From Pseudoalteromonas xiamenensis (GTDB taxonomy: Bacteria; Pseudomonadota; Gammaproteobacteria; Enterobacterales; Alteromonadaceae), in NCBI RefSeq assembly GCF_042431545.1, contig NZ_JBHLYX010000001.1: a DNA stretch of 64,000 bases; one strand, 5' to 3'. The notes under the pieces were generated by a model. It ran no database searches, was not told where the DNA came from, and worked only from the letters and a program-made list of their open reading frames with translations. The translations under genes and the position numbers were made by a program. Positions 25,626-34,330 of this stretch are shown in pieces (positions within the stretch are counted from its first letter, which is position 1; every line of letters starts with the position of its first letter).

Positions 25626-27818
25626 ATGGAAATTAAAGTTAATTTTCTTGATAACTTGCGCTTAGAAGCCAAGTTTGATGATTTTACGGTTATTGCTGAC
25701 CAACCAATTCGATATAAAGGCGATGGCTCTGCGCCAGGTCCATTCGATTATTTTCTAGCTTCGTCTGCGCTGTGTGCTGCGTACTTCGTAAAAGTATATT
25801 GTAATGCGCGTGAGATCCCAACCGATGGGATCCGCTTGTCGCAAAACAACATCGTCGATCCTGAAAACCGCTACAACCAAATCTTTAAGATCCAAGTTGA
25901 ATTACCTGAGAGTATTTCGGAAAAAGACCGTGAAGGAATTGTGCGTTCAATCGACCGTTGTACGGTTAAGCGTGTAGTGCAAAATGGGCCAGAGTTCCAA
26001 ATCGAAGTCGTTGAAAACTTGGATGAAGATGCTCAAGCAATGCTCATGGTACATCCTAATGATGACGCGAATACGTTTATTCTAGGTAAAGATCTGCCAC
26101 TTGAACAAACGATTGCCAACATGACTTCAATCCTTGAAGACTTAGGCATGAAAATCGAGATTTCATCTTGGCGTAACATTGTGCCAAACGTTTGGTCTTT
26201 GCATATTCGAGATGCAGCGTCTCCAATGTGTTTTACTAACGGTAAAGGTGCGACGAAAGAAAGTGCGTTGTGTTCTGCACTGGGCGAGTTTATTGAACGT
26301 TTGAATTGTAACTTCTTCTACAATGATCAGTTCTTTGGTGAAGAAATTGCCAATGCAGATTTCGTGCATTATCCAAATGAGCAGTGGTTCAAACTAAACG
26401 AAGAGGATGAATTACCAGAAGGCATTTTGGATGAATATTGTTTAGAGATATACAACCCAGACGGCGAGTTATGTGGTTCACATTTGATTGATACGAATTC
26501 AGGTAATGCTGAGCGTGGAATTTGCGCTTTGCCGTTTAAACGTCACTCAGACGGTGAAACGGTGTATTTCCCATCAAACTTAATTGAAAACTTGTTCTTA
26601 AGTAATGGCATGAGCGCGGGAAACAATCTGTTTGAAGCGAAGGTACAGTGTCTGTCTGAAATCTTTGAACGCGCTGTTAAACGCCAAATTATTGAACAAG
26701 AAATTGTGTTACCGGATGTACCGCAAGACGTTCTTGCGAAGTTTCCAAAAGTTGTTGCGGGTATCAAGGGACTTGAAGAGCAAGGCTTCCCTGTAGTCGT
26801 TAAAGATGCATCACTTGGCGGTCAATTCCCCGTTATGTGCGTGACACTCATGAACCCGAAAACAGGCGGCGTGTTTGCCTCATTTGGAGCGCATCCAAGT
26901 CTTGAAGTGGCACTCGAGCGCAGTTTAACCGAACTGTTGCAGGGTCGCAGTTTCGAAGGCTTAAATGATGTACCGAAGCCAACCTTTAATAGTATGGCAG
27001 TTCAAGAGCCAGAGAACTTTGTTGAGCACTTTATCGATTCAACCGGTGTGATCTCGTGGCGTTTCTTCAGCGCGAAGAAAGATTATGACTTCGTAGAATG
27101 GGATTTCTCGGGCACCAATGAACAAGAGTGCGAGCGTTTGTTTGCTATCTTAGAATCGATGGGGAAAGAGGCGTACATTGCTGAATTTACGGACTTAGGC
27201 TGCGCTTGTCGTATTCTTGTACCGGATTATTCAGAAGTGTATCCAGTTGAAGACCTAGTTTGGGACAACACCAATAAAGCCTTGGCGTACCGCGAAGATA
27301 TTTTAAACCTGCATTCGTTAGACGAAGAGCAACTTGTTGCGCTTGTTGAACGTTTAGAAGAGAGCCAGCTCGACAACTACATTGACATCATCACACTTAT
27401 TGGTATTGAGTTCGATGAAAATACGGTGTGGGGTCAACTGACCATTATTGAACTTAAGATTCTGATTTATCTTGCACTTGGTGAAATCGAAGAAGCGCAT
27501 GAATTAGTCGAAGCCTATTTGCAGTTCAATAGTAATACAGTAGCACGTAATTTGTTCTATCAAGCGATGCATGCAACATTGGAAATCGCGTTGGATGAAG
27601 ATGAGCTCGAAATGGAAGATTACATTCACAACTTCACGCGAATGTTCGGCAAGGAAGTAATGGACGCGGTTATCGGTTCTATCAATGGTGACGTACGATT
27701 CTATGGTTTGACGCCAACAAGTATGAAATTAGAGGGATTAGACCGCCATTTACGCCTAATCGAAAGCTATCAAAAACTTCACAAAGCACGTGCAGCAATC
27801 GCTGCGAAAAAATCGTAA
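25626..27818 (+). CDS. ycaO: OsmC-YcaO fusion protein
   Basis: 730 residues. The first about 135 residues form an OsmC-like domain: GSAPGPFDYFLASSALCAAY holds Cys50 and RSIDRCTVKRVV holds Cys112, the two redox cysteines of the family. The YcaO domain follows (TNGKGATKESALCSALGEFIERL, GNAERGICALPFKR, NGMSAGNNLFEAKVQCLSEI), with the Glu-rich ATP-binding pattern ExxxR of YcaO proteins. A C-terminal helical region completes the protein. YcaO enzymes activate peptide backbone amides with ATP, and E. coli YcaO helps RimO methylthiolate ribosomal protein S12. The fusion is a known gammaproteobacterial form. There is no precursor peptide or cyclodehydratase partner nearby, so it is unlikely to make a RiPP. 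Confidence 0.93.
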   Translation: MEIKVNFLDNLRLEAKFDDFTVIADQPIRYKGDGSAPGPFDYFLASSALCAAYFVKVYCNAREIPTDGIRLSQNNIVDPENRYNQIFKIQVELPESISEKDREGIVRSIDRCTVKRVVQNGPEFQIEVVENLDEDAQAMLMVHPNDDANTFILGKDLPLEQTIANMTSILEDLGMKIEISSWRNIVPNVWSLHIRDAASPMCFTNGKGATKESALCSALGEFIERLNCNFFYNDQFFGEEIANADFVHYPNEQWFKLNEEDELPEGILDEYCLEIYNPDGELCGSHLIDTNSGNAERGICALPFKRHSDGETVYFPSNLIENLFLSNGMSAGNNLFEAKVQCLSEIFERAVKRQIIEQEIVLPDVPQDVLAKFPKVVAGIKGLEEQGFPVVVKDASLGGQFPVMCVTLMNPKTGGVFASFGAHPSLEVALERSLTELLQGRSFEGLNDVPKPTFNSMAVQEPENFVEHFIDSTGVISWRFFSAKKDYDFVEWDFSGTNEQECERLFAILESMGKEAYIAEFTDLGCACRILVPDYSEVYPVEDLVWDNTNKALAYREDILNLHSLDEEQLVALVERLEESQLDNYIDIITLIGIEFDENTVWGQLTIIELKILIYLALGEIEEAHELVEAYLQFNSNTVARNLFYQAMHATLEIALDEDELEMEDYIHNFTRMFGKEVMDAVIGSINGDVRFYGLTPTSMKLEGLDRHLRLIESYQKLHKARAAIAAKKS

Positions 27819-27833
27819 CGCTTGAACAAAAGG

Positions 27834-27864
27834 AAAGCTAAGGCGAATGCCTTGGCTTTCTTTT
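27834..27864 (+). terminator. Rho-independent terminator of the YcaO gene
   Basis: AAAGCTAAGGC and GCCTTGGCTTT pair over eleven bases with one G-U around GAAT, followed by CTTTT. It begins 16 bases after the stop. Confidence 0.85.
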
Positions 27865-28078
27865 CCCTTCATTGTTTTAAACCCTACTTATCCCCAAACT
27901 TCCTTTCGTTATATGCCTCAGGTACTGATGTTTAGTGACCCCCCATTGAAGTGTGATTTAATCGGACATTCGTCACCTATCCAAATCGACAGCGGTCTGT
28001 AAAGTGTGTCGTATTTGCATGTATCTTGAATGCATTTTTCATTATATTAAATAGACTCTTAGGAGGGATGAGATTTCT

Positions 28079-28531
28079 ATGAAACGGTTTTTAGGCTTGA
28101 TACTGGTGATGTTGTGCGCGTCTGTAAGTGCAAATGACTCGCTTCAATCTACGGTAGATGCGTATTTCTCAACGTATGCGAAAAGAACAGACTTTGAAAC
28201 GTTTATGGCATTCTATGCCGAAGAGGCAATATTGAAAGATGTTGTTTATGGATATGTTGCGAAAAATAAGGCGCAAATTGCGTCGTTTTTTGACTGGTCT
28301 TCGGGGCAGTTTTCAACCCTTGATAGCCAACCAACGCTTACTATCACCCAGCAAATGATCAACCAGCACAGCGTGGTGACAAAAGGGACATTTAACGCGT
28401 TTTCTTTCAATGGAAAGACGATGGGTCCATGGGAATTTGTAATTTGGCAAGAATTTAACGCATCTGGAAAAATCGTTTTACAAGAGGACTGGATTAACTA
28501 TACGCCAAAGAAAATTATGGTAGGCGAGTAG
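28079..28531 (+). CDS. Secreted SnoaL/NTF2-like protein
   Basis: 150 residues with a signal peptide (MKRFLGLILVMLCASVSA). The mature part has the cone-shaped NTF2-like pattern: VDAYFSTYAKRTDFETFMAFYAEEAI, split as VDAYFSTYAKRTD and FMAFYAEEAI, then a beta-sheet ending WEFVIWQEFNASGKIVLQED. SnoaL-like proteins are small enzymes or binding proteins with varied ligands. AGGAGGG lies 12 bases before the ATG. It has no clear partner; the zincin gene follows on the same strand after a 150-base gap. Confidence 0.78.
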   Translation: MKRFLGLILVMLCASVSANDSLQSTVDAYFSTYAKRTDFETFMAFYAEEAILKDVVYGYVAKNKAQIASFFDWSSGQFSTLDSQPTLTITQQMINQHSVVTKGTFNAFSFNGKTMGPWEFVIWQEFNASGKIVLQEDWINYTPKKIMVGE

Positions 28532-28685
28532 GTCAATATTAATGACGTAACCTCAATATTGGTTAATTTAAACCTTGTTCCTTTTTTGTGTTTATGTTAA
28601 TTTTATTTTAATAGTATCAAATGGTTATATGTTATTCCTCACTTTATATTTGTTCAATAATAATAAACAACAAGGAAAAAGAGTT

Positions 28686-29453
28686 TTGAAAAAACTATTT
28701 AGTCTTTTCTTCTGTGTCTGGTCTACCAGTCTGCTGGCTGCAACGTATGAAACAGAACATTTTACTGTTCAATACGATGACAATGTGCCTCTTGAAATCG
28801 TCAAGAAATTCTCGCAACGCGTCGAAAAGAACAGACAAGTTGTGCTCGCTTACCTAACTCAATCAGTTGAATACAAAGGGACACCCATTAAAGAGCGATT
28901 GATTGCGAACATTTCAAAAAAGGAGTACATACCTTATCAAGCTAAAAATCAGATCTATATTCCAGAAAAGCGCGTACTGGCTGCTTTTGGAAATGATCAA
29001 AATAACGCCGAACGGAAAGGATTAGCCGTTATTCATGAATTGACACATGTCTACGCCGTCAGCTCGTATCGCCAAGGGGAAGAGGAAGGTAAAGGCCATC
29101 GTTTCTATGATGATGGGCTGGCTGTATTTTTACAGCACCGTTTTGGAGAATCACAAGAATATCCTGACTTTGGGCGCGACCTTTATCAGGTCGTCGCTGA
29201 AAAAGCGTTGAAAAATAAAGGGCTAGTACCACTGGCTGATTGTGAAAAAGTACGTAATAAATCGGAGTCGGGCTTAGGTCGCCACCTTGCTTATGCCCAA
29301 GAAGGGGCGTTTACTCAGTTTTTAATTGAGCGCTTTGGCTTTGATACCTATTTGAAAATTTATCACGGTGCAGACATAAAAGAGGTCACTGGGGAATCCT
29401 TTGAAGAACTGGAAATCGCGTTTGCCGCATTGATCCGTATTATTCAAGCTTAA
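28686..29453 (+). CDS. Secreted zincin-like protein with HELTH motif
   Basis: 255 residues from a TTG at 28686, chosen because it gives a clean signal peptide (KKLFSLFFCVWSTSLLAA) and has AAGGAAAAAG upstream. The upstream in-frame stretch is A/T-rich and looks non-coding. The zinc motif HELTH is at residues 117-121. Where gluzincins carry EGLA, the sequence has YDDGLAVFLQ, so an Asp replaces the usual Glu ligand. QEGAFTQFLIERFG downstream fits a peptidase of the DUF1570/M1-like kind. It should be periplasmic. The Asp substitution could reduce zinc binding, or the ligand may be elsewhere. A strong terminator follows. Confidence 0.75.
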   Translation: MKKLFSLFFCVWSTSLLAATYETEHFTVQYDDNVPLEIVKKFSQRVEKNRQVVLAYLTQSVEYKGTPIKERLIANISKKEYIPYQAKNQIYIPEKRVLAAFGNDQNNAERKGLAVIHELTHVYAVSSYRQGEEEGKGHRFYDDGLAVFLQHRFGESQEYPDFGRDLYQVVAEKALKNKGLVPLADCEKVRNKSESGLGRHLAYAQEGAFTQFLIERFGFDTYLKIYHGADIKEVTGESFEELEIAFAALIRIIQA

Positions 29454-29480
29454 CTCTCTAATGTGATTCACCGAGTCTGC

Positions 29481-29513
29481 CGCTCGGCCCTTGTTGGCCG
29501 AGCGTTGTCTTTT
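29481..29513 (+). terminator. Rho-independent terminator after the zincin gene
   Basis: CGCTCGGCC and GGCCGAGCG are a perfect nine-base stem around CTTGTT, followed by TTGTCTTTT. It also ends the minus-strand remnant from the other side. Confidence 0.85.
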
Positions 29514-29523
29514 AATAACAAGA

Positions 29524-29765
29524 CTATCTTTGTAATGCTTCCACTTTAGCCTCATAGACAAAACGTTTTTTATCGGTAACGGTAAGGCGTTGTATCGTTT
29601 CTTGATAACTGCGAATAGCCAAGGATTTTTGGTCATTCATTTCATACATTTGTGCAATCTCAGCCCAAAGTTGGGGAGACTCCGGATTTTCGTTTAACGC
29701 ATCTTGGTAAACGCTAATGGCTTGGCTAATGGGCTTAGAATCGATAGTTCGAGCCTCTTTATTTC
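29524..29765 (-). pseudogene. C-terminal remnant of a TPR-repeat protein
   Basis: The minus strand encodes about 80 residues ending at a TAG (29524-29526). ISQAISVYQDALNENPESPQ and LWAEIAQMYEMNDQKSLAIR are a clear pair of TPR helices, and YEAKVEALQR follows. The frame is closed by a stop codon upstream near 29767 and has no start signal. Similar TPR ends occur in cytochrome biogenesis, winged-helix and periplasmic proteins, so the parent is not known. Confidence 0.6.
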
Positions 29766-29931
29766 AACAAAACAAGGGCTGATTATTCGTGTTTACGACG
29801 ATAAACGAGAAATAGTGGATTCAATAAAACCTGGTGTTTGGCTTCAAGATGTTCGAGGTAGTACTCTGATTTTAGGAAAGCGGTACTCAAGAAGCCGCGA
29901 TATAGTGTTGCTTGCTCCAAATGAGTTTTGA
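29746..29931 (+). pseudogene. C-terminal protein fragment facing the TPR remnant
   Basis: About 60 residues (FISTKQGLIIRVYDDKREIV and VWLQDVRGSTLILGKRYSRS) with the beta-strand rhythm of a propeller or sensor C-terminus, ending APNEF. No start or upstream part is present; the sequence before it belongs to the minus-strand TPR remnant. Together they look like two gene ends joined by a deletion near 29745. Parent family not recognised. Confidence 0.45.
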
Positions 29932-30065
29932 TGCAATTGAACATTATAAAAGCATAGAAACGTCTGAAAATGTAAAGCAGCGTAAATGCACATTGTTTGC
30001 ACACTTTATGTCCAAAAACGAGATATAACTAATGTAGTTCAGTTAATTCGTTAAAGGGTCGCAAA

Positions 30066-31472
30066 ATGAAAACTCACTTCCAACTTCAGCTGCTGGTGAT
30101 GGCAATCAGTAGTATTTTATTAAATGGCTGTGGTGGCACCAGTAGCTCAACATCCAATGACGTTGCTACACCTGTTGTAACGGAGCCTTCAACGCCGAGT
30201 ACACCTACAACGCCTGTGGCAAATGCGGGGATGGATATTCAAGTTAACGTTGGTGAAACGGCAACGTTAACTGCCAGTAGCAATGCGCAAACGGGCGATA
30301 GCGTAAGTTACCTTTGGACGTTAGAGAATAAACCTGACACGAGTAATGCCGCTATCCAGCAGGCGACAGCACAACAGGCTACACTTGGGGTAGACAGCCC
30401 AGGGGCCTATGAAATTGGATTGCAAGTGACCGTCAATGGCACTCAATCAGAAAAAGATTTTGTGATAATAACGGCAAGCAGTGATTCGATGGACATTACC
30501 AATCGAATTTTTGAAAATCGCTCCAATGATTGTCGAAATTACATTGGCCAGTTTTACGCGAGTGCGACAGACATTAAGCGCAATGCGGCATTTGTTGGTG
30601 ACGTAGAAATTATAGAGAACACAACTTATTGTGTGTTCAATTCAAACGCGATTCCCAACCACGATTTTAACGACCAATCTGCCGCATTTGCGACCAATGT
30701 GAGTGAACAATCCATGACTTTCAAAGTAGCGGTGCAGCCGAGTATGGCGGCGTCATCCACGGCATTGTCACTCGGTACGACCGAGGCTATTTTACTCAAT
30801 GGCGTAACCGTCGACTTACTTGCTGCAGCCTGTTATGGCGTTGGAAATGAGCCTTTTGGAGAGGAAAAAATTGGTTGTGGACCAAATCAAAATGCTAATC
30901 CATGGCGCTATGATCCCATGTCTTCTCTAAATCAATTTGGCACGGATGAGCATCATGCTCATGTCCAACCGTCGGGCGAATATCATTATCATGGCAACCC
31001 AATGGCGCTGTTTAATCAAGACTGTAATGGTAAGGAGTCCGGTGTTATTGGGTTTGCTGCAGACGGATTTCCACTTTTTGGTAGCTGCATCATAGATCCG
31101 CAAAGTGGAGACATTCGAAAAGTGGTCAGCAGCTACGCACTCAAAGATAACGGTGGCATACGGCAAAGTGTCAGTGGCTATCAGACTCCGGTCGCAGGGC
31201 AAGGTTCTATTGCGAGCAACCGTTATGACGGACAATTTCGCGGTGATTGGGCCTATCAGGCTGGACTTGGCGATCTCGACGAATGTAATGGGATGACACG
31301 AAACGGCGTATATGGTTATTACGTTACAGACCAATACCCGTGGGTACTGAATTGTTTCAAAGGCACGATAGACACCTCGTTTTCAGCGACTCCTCAATTG
31401 GCTCGACGCTCTCACTCGCATGAGGAGGCCAATGTGCATACCCATGAAAACGGTGAAACACATTCGCACTAG
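30066..31472 (+). CDS. YHYH-domain lipoprotein with PKD/Ig-like domain and His-rich tail
   Basis: 468 residues. The signal ends in LLNGC, a lipobox, followed by a Thr/Pro-rich linker and a PKD/Ig-like domain (VANAGMDIQVNVGETATLTA, SYLWTLENKPD). The C-terminal half is a YHYH domain, with HVQPSGEYHYHGNPMALF and GVIGFAADGFPLFGS. The family is secreted and widespread in marine bacteria but has no known function. The tail carries RRSHSHEE, VHTHENGETHSH, a histidine-rich sequence that could bind metal such as zinc or copper. It would be anchored to the outer membrane. Confidence 0.85.
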   Translation: MKTHFQLQLLVMAISSILLNGCGGTSSSTSNDVATPVVTEPSTPSTPTTPVANAGMDIQVNVGETATLTASSNAQTGDSVSYLWTLENKPDTSNAAIQQATAQQATLGVDSPGAYEIGLQVTVNGTQSEKDFVIITASSDSMDITNRIFENRSNDCRNYIGQFYASATDIKRNAAFVGDVEIIENTTYCVFNSNAIPNHDFNDQSAAFATNVSEQSMTFKVAVQPSMAASSTALSLGTTEAILLNGVTVDLLAAACYGVGNEPFGEEKIGCGPNQNANPWRYDPMSSLNQFGTDEHHAHVQPSGEYHYHGNPMALFNQDCNGKESGVIGFAADGFPLFGSCIIDPQSGDIRKVVSSYALKDNGGIRQSVSGYQTPVAGQGSIASNRYDGQFRGDWAYQAGLGDLDECNGMTRNGVYGYYVTDQYPWVLNCFKGTIDTSFSATPQLARRSHSHEEANVHTHENGETHSH

Positions 31473-31482
31473 TCCATTGTAA

Positions 31483-32475
31483 TTAACTAACTTCAGTTAA
31501 ATAAGCCGCTGAATTGCCCGGTCTCGACGGGCAATTTCCTTTGCGGCAGCATTTTTCCAAACGAGAGAAGTGGTCATTCGCACTGTCTTTCACAATGTCA
31601 CCGATGAGGCGTCTTAACCAAATAAGCCCTTGATCGTTGTCCTGTCGTTTGTGCCAAAGCATCCCAATCTGATTATATTGCATATTGACGGGCGTTTCAT
31701 ATACCGCCAGTTCACCATTAAAGATCTCCCTGTCGACAGCCATTGAAGGAACAACACTTATCAAATCTGAAGATTTCACTAAAGGCGCAACGGCTGAAAA
31801 ATGGTTGACTGTCATTGCAACACGGCGTTGCAAACCCATTTGCAACAAAGCGACATCAGTCAGACCAGTCGTATCGCCAGACATAGAAACCAACACATGG
31901 TCGGCACTTAAAAACGCATCAAGACTGAGAGACGGCGTGGCTAAGGGGTGTTCTGGGCGCATTACACAAACATAACGAGGGTTAAATAGAAACTCTGAGC
32001 GAAGCACGGTGTCAACCACCATGGGCGTACCGCACACTAAATCGACTTCTGCATCATGAAGCACTGACTCATTGTTTATGATGGTGTTTGGAATCGCGTA
32101 GACGTTCACATTGGGTGCGTGCTGTTCAAGGTGTTTGCGAAGCGGTGCCCAAATGATGTTCACCATTATGTCTGACACGACAACACGGAAAGTACGCTTA
32201 GCTGTAGCAGGATCGAACTGTTCTGGGTCAACGGCTTCTTCGAGTAAACGCAATGGATCGCGGATCTGAGTCCACAAGTTGCGAGCGTACGCAGTGGGTT
32301 GAACACCTCGGCCATCTTTTACAAATAACTCGTCTTTCCAAGCGACACGCATGCGCGATAACGCATTAGAGACGGCTGGTTGCGTCATGGCTAAGCGATT
32401 GGCAGCCCGAGTTATCGAGCCTTCAGTCATGATGGCATCAAATACCATCAATAAGTTCAAATCTTGTGTTCGCAT
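31483..32475 (-). CDS. LysR-family transcriptional regulator
   Basis: 330 residues from the ATG at 32475 (a GTG lies one codon earlier). The winged helix is typical: LNLLMVFDAIMTEGSITRAA and NRLAMTQPAVSNALSRMR. A periplasmic-binding-protein-like effector domain follows (RTFRVVVSDIMVNI). The C-terminal CCRKGNCPSRPGN is unusual: four residues including three cysteines that could bind a metal or respond to thiol stress. It is divergent from a DUF2798 gene and upstream of an efflux pair; a dyad in the gap is a likely operator. Confidence 0.92.
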   Translation of the reverse strand: MRTQDLNLLMVFDAIMTEGSITRAANRLAMTQPAVSNALSRMRVAWKDELFVKDGRGVQPTAYARNLWTQIRDPLRLLEEAVDPEQFDPATAKRTFRVVVSDIMVNIIWAPLRKHLEQHAPNVNVYAIPNTIINNESVLHDAEVDLVCGTPMVVDTVLRSEFLFNPRYVCVMRPEHPLATPSLSLDAFLSADHVLVSMSGDTTGLTDVALLQMGLQRRVAMTVNHFSAVAPLVKSSDLISVVPSMAVDREIFNGELAVYETPVNMQYNQIGMLWHKRQDNDQGLIWLRRLIGDIVKDSANDHFSRLEKCCRKGNCPSRPGNSAAYLTEVS

Positions 32476-32587
32476 CACGATTATCCTCTCACCTCATTCA
32501 ATATATAAAAATATATGATGAATGCTATATCAACAAATCATTTTTTTTATTTTTCGAACTTGGTCATAATTGCGTATCAGTAAATAC

Positions 32588-32606
32588 TGAGACCAAACCA
32601 GTCTCA
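32588..32606. promoter_or_regulatory. Candidate LysR operator
   Basis: TGAGAC (32588-32593) and GTCTCA (32601-32606) form a six-base dyad with a seven-base spacer, matching the T-N11-A dyad of LysR-type sites. It lies between the LysR gene and the DUF2798 gene, 20 bases before the latter. Confidence 0.45.
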
Positions 32607-32625
32607 ACTTGAAGAAGGAAAGACG

Positions 32626-32877
32626 ATGATCCCTAGAAAGTACGAGAATCTATTATTCCCTTTTCTAATGGCTTTGTTTATGTCATGCATCATGTCATTT
32701 GTAATCACGGTTATGAATGCCGGATTCGTGAACCATCTTTTAACCATTTGGCTTCGAGCATGGGCTGGTGCATTTGTTGTTGCATTTCCCACAATCCTTA
32801 TTGTTGGGCCGATGGTTCGTCGATTAGCCGCTTGGCTATTAACGGATGAGCCTAAAACGTTGGAAGCCTCCGAGTAA
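32626..32877 (+). CDS. DUF2798 small membrane protein
   Basis: 83 residues with two membrane helices (LLFPFLMALFMSCIMSFVIT and AWAGAFVVAFPTILIVGPMV). RKYENLLFPFLMALFMS and WLRAWAGAFVVAFP are typical of DUF2798, a family of two-helix inner-membrane proteins of unknown role. It is divergent from the LysR gene, a pairing that suggests LysR control. GAAGAAGGAAAG precedes the ATG. Confidence 0.85.
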   Translation: MIPRKYENLLFPFLMALFMSCIMSFVITVMNAGFVNHLLTIWLRAWAGAFVVAFPTILIVGPMVRRLAAWLLTDEPKTLEASE

Positions 32878-32976
32878 CGAATTCTTACCTATGAAGGCAA
32901 GGGATTGCTTTCTTTTACTTTTTTTCATGTTATGACCTCGTTTAACACGGGGTTTTTGAATTTTATCCACTCCATT

Positions 32977-32999
32977 ATACATCATAAATAATGATGTAT
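32977..32999. promoter_or_regulatory. Nine-base dyad upstream of the efflux operon
   Basis: ATACATCAT and ATGATGTAT are perfect complements around AAATA, 86 bases before the ATG of the membrane fusion protein. It fits a TetR- or MarR-like operator, though no such regulator is encoded next to the pump; LysR at 31483 is the nearest. The surrounding A/T-rich 180 bases show no gene. Confidence 0.4.
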
Positions 33000-33084
33000 T
33001 TCATATAAACAAATAATTATTTTTATTGATTTGTTCTGTTCATAATGCACTTATTGAAAAATGGTCATCAATGAGGAAGGCATC

Positions 33085-34329
33085 ATGAAACTAAATAAAT
33101 TGGTCAGCGCGTTTGCAATGTTAGGGATATTAACTTTGTCGGCGTGTAGTGATGTATCAAGTTCAGAACCTGCACCACGCGCCGCACCACAAGTGTCGGT
33201 TGCACAGGTTATCAATGAAAAAATCAGTGATTGGGACGAATTTACAGGTCGTCTTGAAGCGCCTGAGCACGTGGCGCTTCGTCCACGCGTTTCAGGTTAT
33301 ATCAGCCGTGTAACATTCGCAGAAGGTGCAATGGTAGAAGAAGGGGAGACGCTTTTTGTTATCGATCAAGCGCCTTTCAAAGCAGAAGTTGCGCGATTAG
33401 AAGCAGAACTTGTGCAAGCGAATAGCCGCCTACAACTTGCTAAAACAGAGTTTGCTCGCGCCAGCAAATTACGTCAAAGTGCAGCGATTGCAGAGGAAGA
33501 AGTCGACAAGCGCAAGGCTCAAGTCCAGCAAATGGAAGGCCTAGTTAAATCAGTACAATCATCACTACAACTTGCCTTACTTGATTTGCAGTACACTGAA
33601 GTAAAAGCGCCAATTAGCGGTCGAGTTTCACGAGCACTTATCACACGTGGTAACTTCGTTAATGCGGGTCAAAGCTTATTAACCACGTTGGTTTCCAGCG
33701 ATCGTGTATACGCTTACTTTGATGCGGATGAACAAACATTCTTAGAGTATATGCGTTTTGCTAAAGCAAATAGCCAACAAGAAGTCCGTGAAGTTGCACA
33801 TCCTGTCTTTATGCAACTGGCGGGCGAAGATGAGTTTACCCACGCGGGTGTCGTTGATTTTATGGATAATCAAATCGACCCAACGACGGGAACGATCCGT
33901 GCTCGCGCCGTCTTTAAAAACCAAGATGGTTCATTCTTACCCGGTATGTTTGCCCGCATTAAACTCAGCGGTGGTGAGAGTTACAATGGTGTGCTGATTG
34001 AGGACAAGGCCATCGGTACTGATTTAAATCATAAGTTTGTACTGGTTTTAGATGAATCAAACACGGTGCAATATCGTGCGGTTGAGCTTGGTAATAAAAT
34101 TGCGGGTCTCCGCGTCATCAAATCTGGCCTCACAGGCAGTGAACAAATTGTGGTTAATGGTTTACAACGTGTACGACCAGGTACGCCAGTTTCGCCACAG
34201 CAAGTCGATATGGGTAACGCCTATAACCTTCAGCAGCTCAACAAATTGCAAAAGCGATTAGATGAACACTTGGAGGACTCGCAAATGGCGTTGTTAACTG
34301 CGACCGCGGGTTTAGGTTTGGAGGACTAA
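33085..34329 (+). CDS. RND efflux membrane fusion protein (AcrA-like)
   Basis: 414 residues from the ATG at 33085, with GAGGAAGG upstream; an earlier ATG at 33061 is in frame but has no ribosome site. The N-terminal signal ends in TLSAC, a lipobox, so it is anchored in the inner membrane like AcrA. The lipoyl halves are RVSGYISRVTFAEGAMVEEG and EVKAPISGRVSRALI, flanking a coiled-coil hairpin (EAELVQANSRLQLAKTEF). It stops one base before the pump gene. Confidence 0.92.
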   Translation: MKLNKLVSAFAMLGILTLSACSDVSSSEPAPRAAPQVSVAQVINEKISDWDEFTGRLEAPEHVALRPRVSGYISRVTFAEGAMVEEGETLFVIDQAPFKAEVARLEAELVQANSRLQLAKTEFARASKLRQSAAIAEEEVDKRKAQVQQMEGLVKSVQSSLQLALLDLQYTEVKAPISGRVSRALITRGNFVNAGQSLLTTLVSSDRVYAYFDADEQTFLEYMRFAKANSQQEVREVAHPVFMQLAGEDEFTHAGVVDFMDNQIDPTTGTIRARAVFKNQDGSFLPGMFARIKLSGGESYNGVLIEDKAIGTDLNHKFVLVLDESNTVQYRAVELGNKIAGLRVIKSGLTGSEQIVVNGLQRVRPGTPVSPQQVDMGNAYNLQQLNKLQKRLDEHLEDSQMALLTATAGLGLED

Positions 34330-34330
34330 G

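Noticed and set aside
25626..27818. Thiazole/oxazole peptide (RiPP) biosynthesis cluster
   Set aside because: The YcaO protein is an OsmC fusion of a housekeeping type, with no precursor peptide, dehydrogenase or exporter next to it.
30927..31334. 135-residue minus-strand frame inside the YHYH gene
   Set aside because: It is antisense to the conserved YHYH domain and has no start signals.
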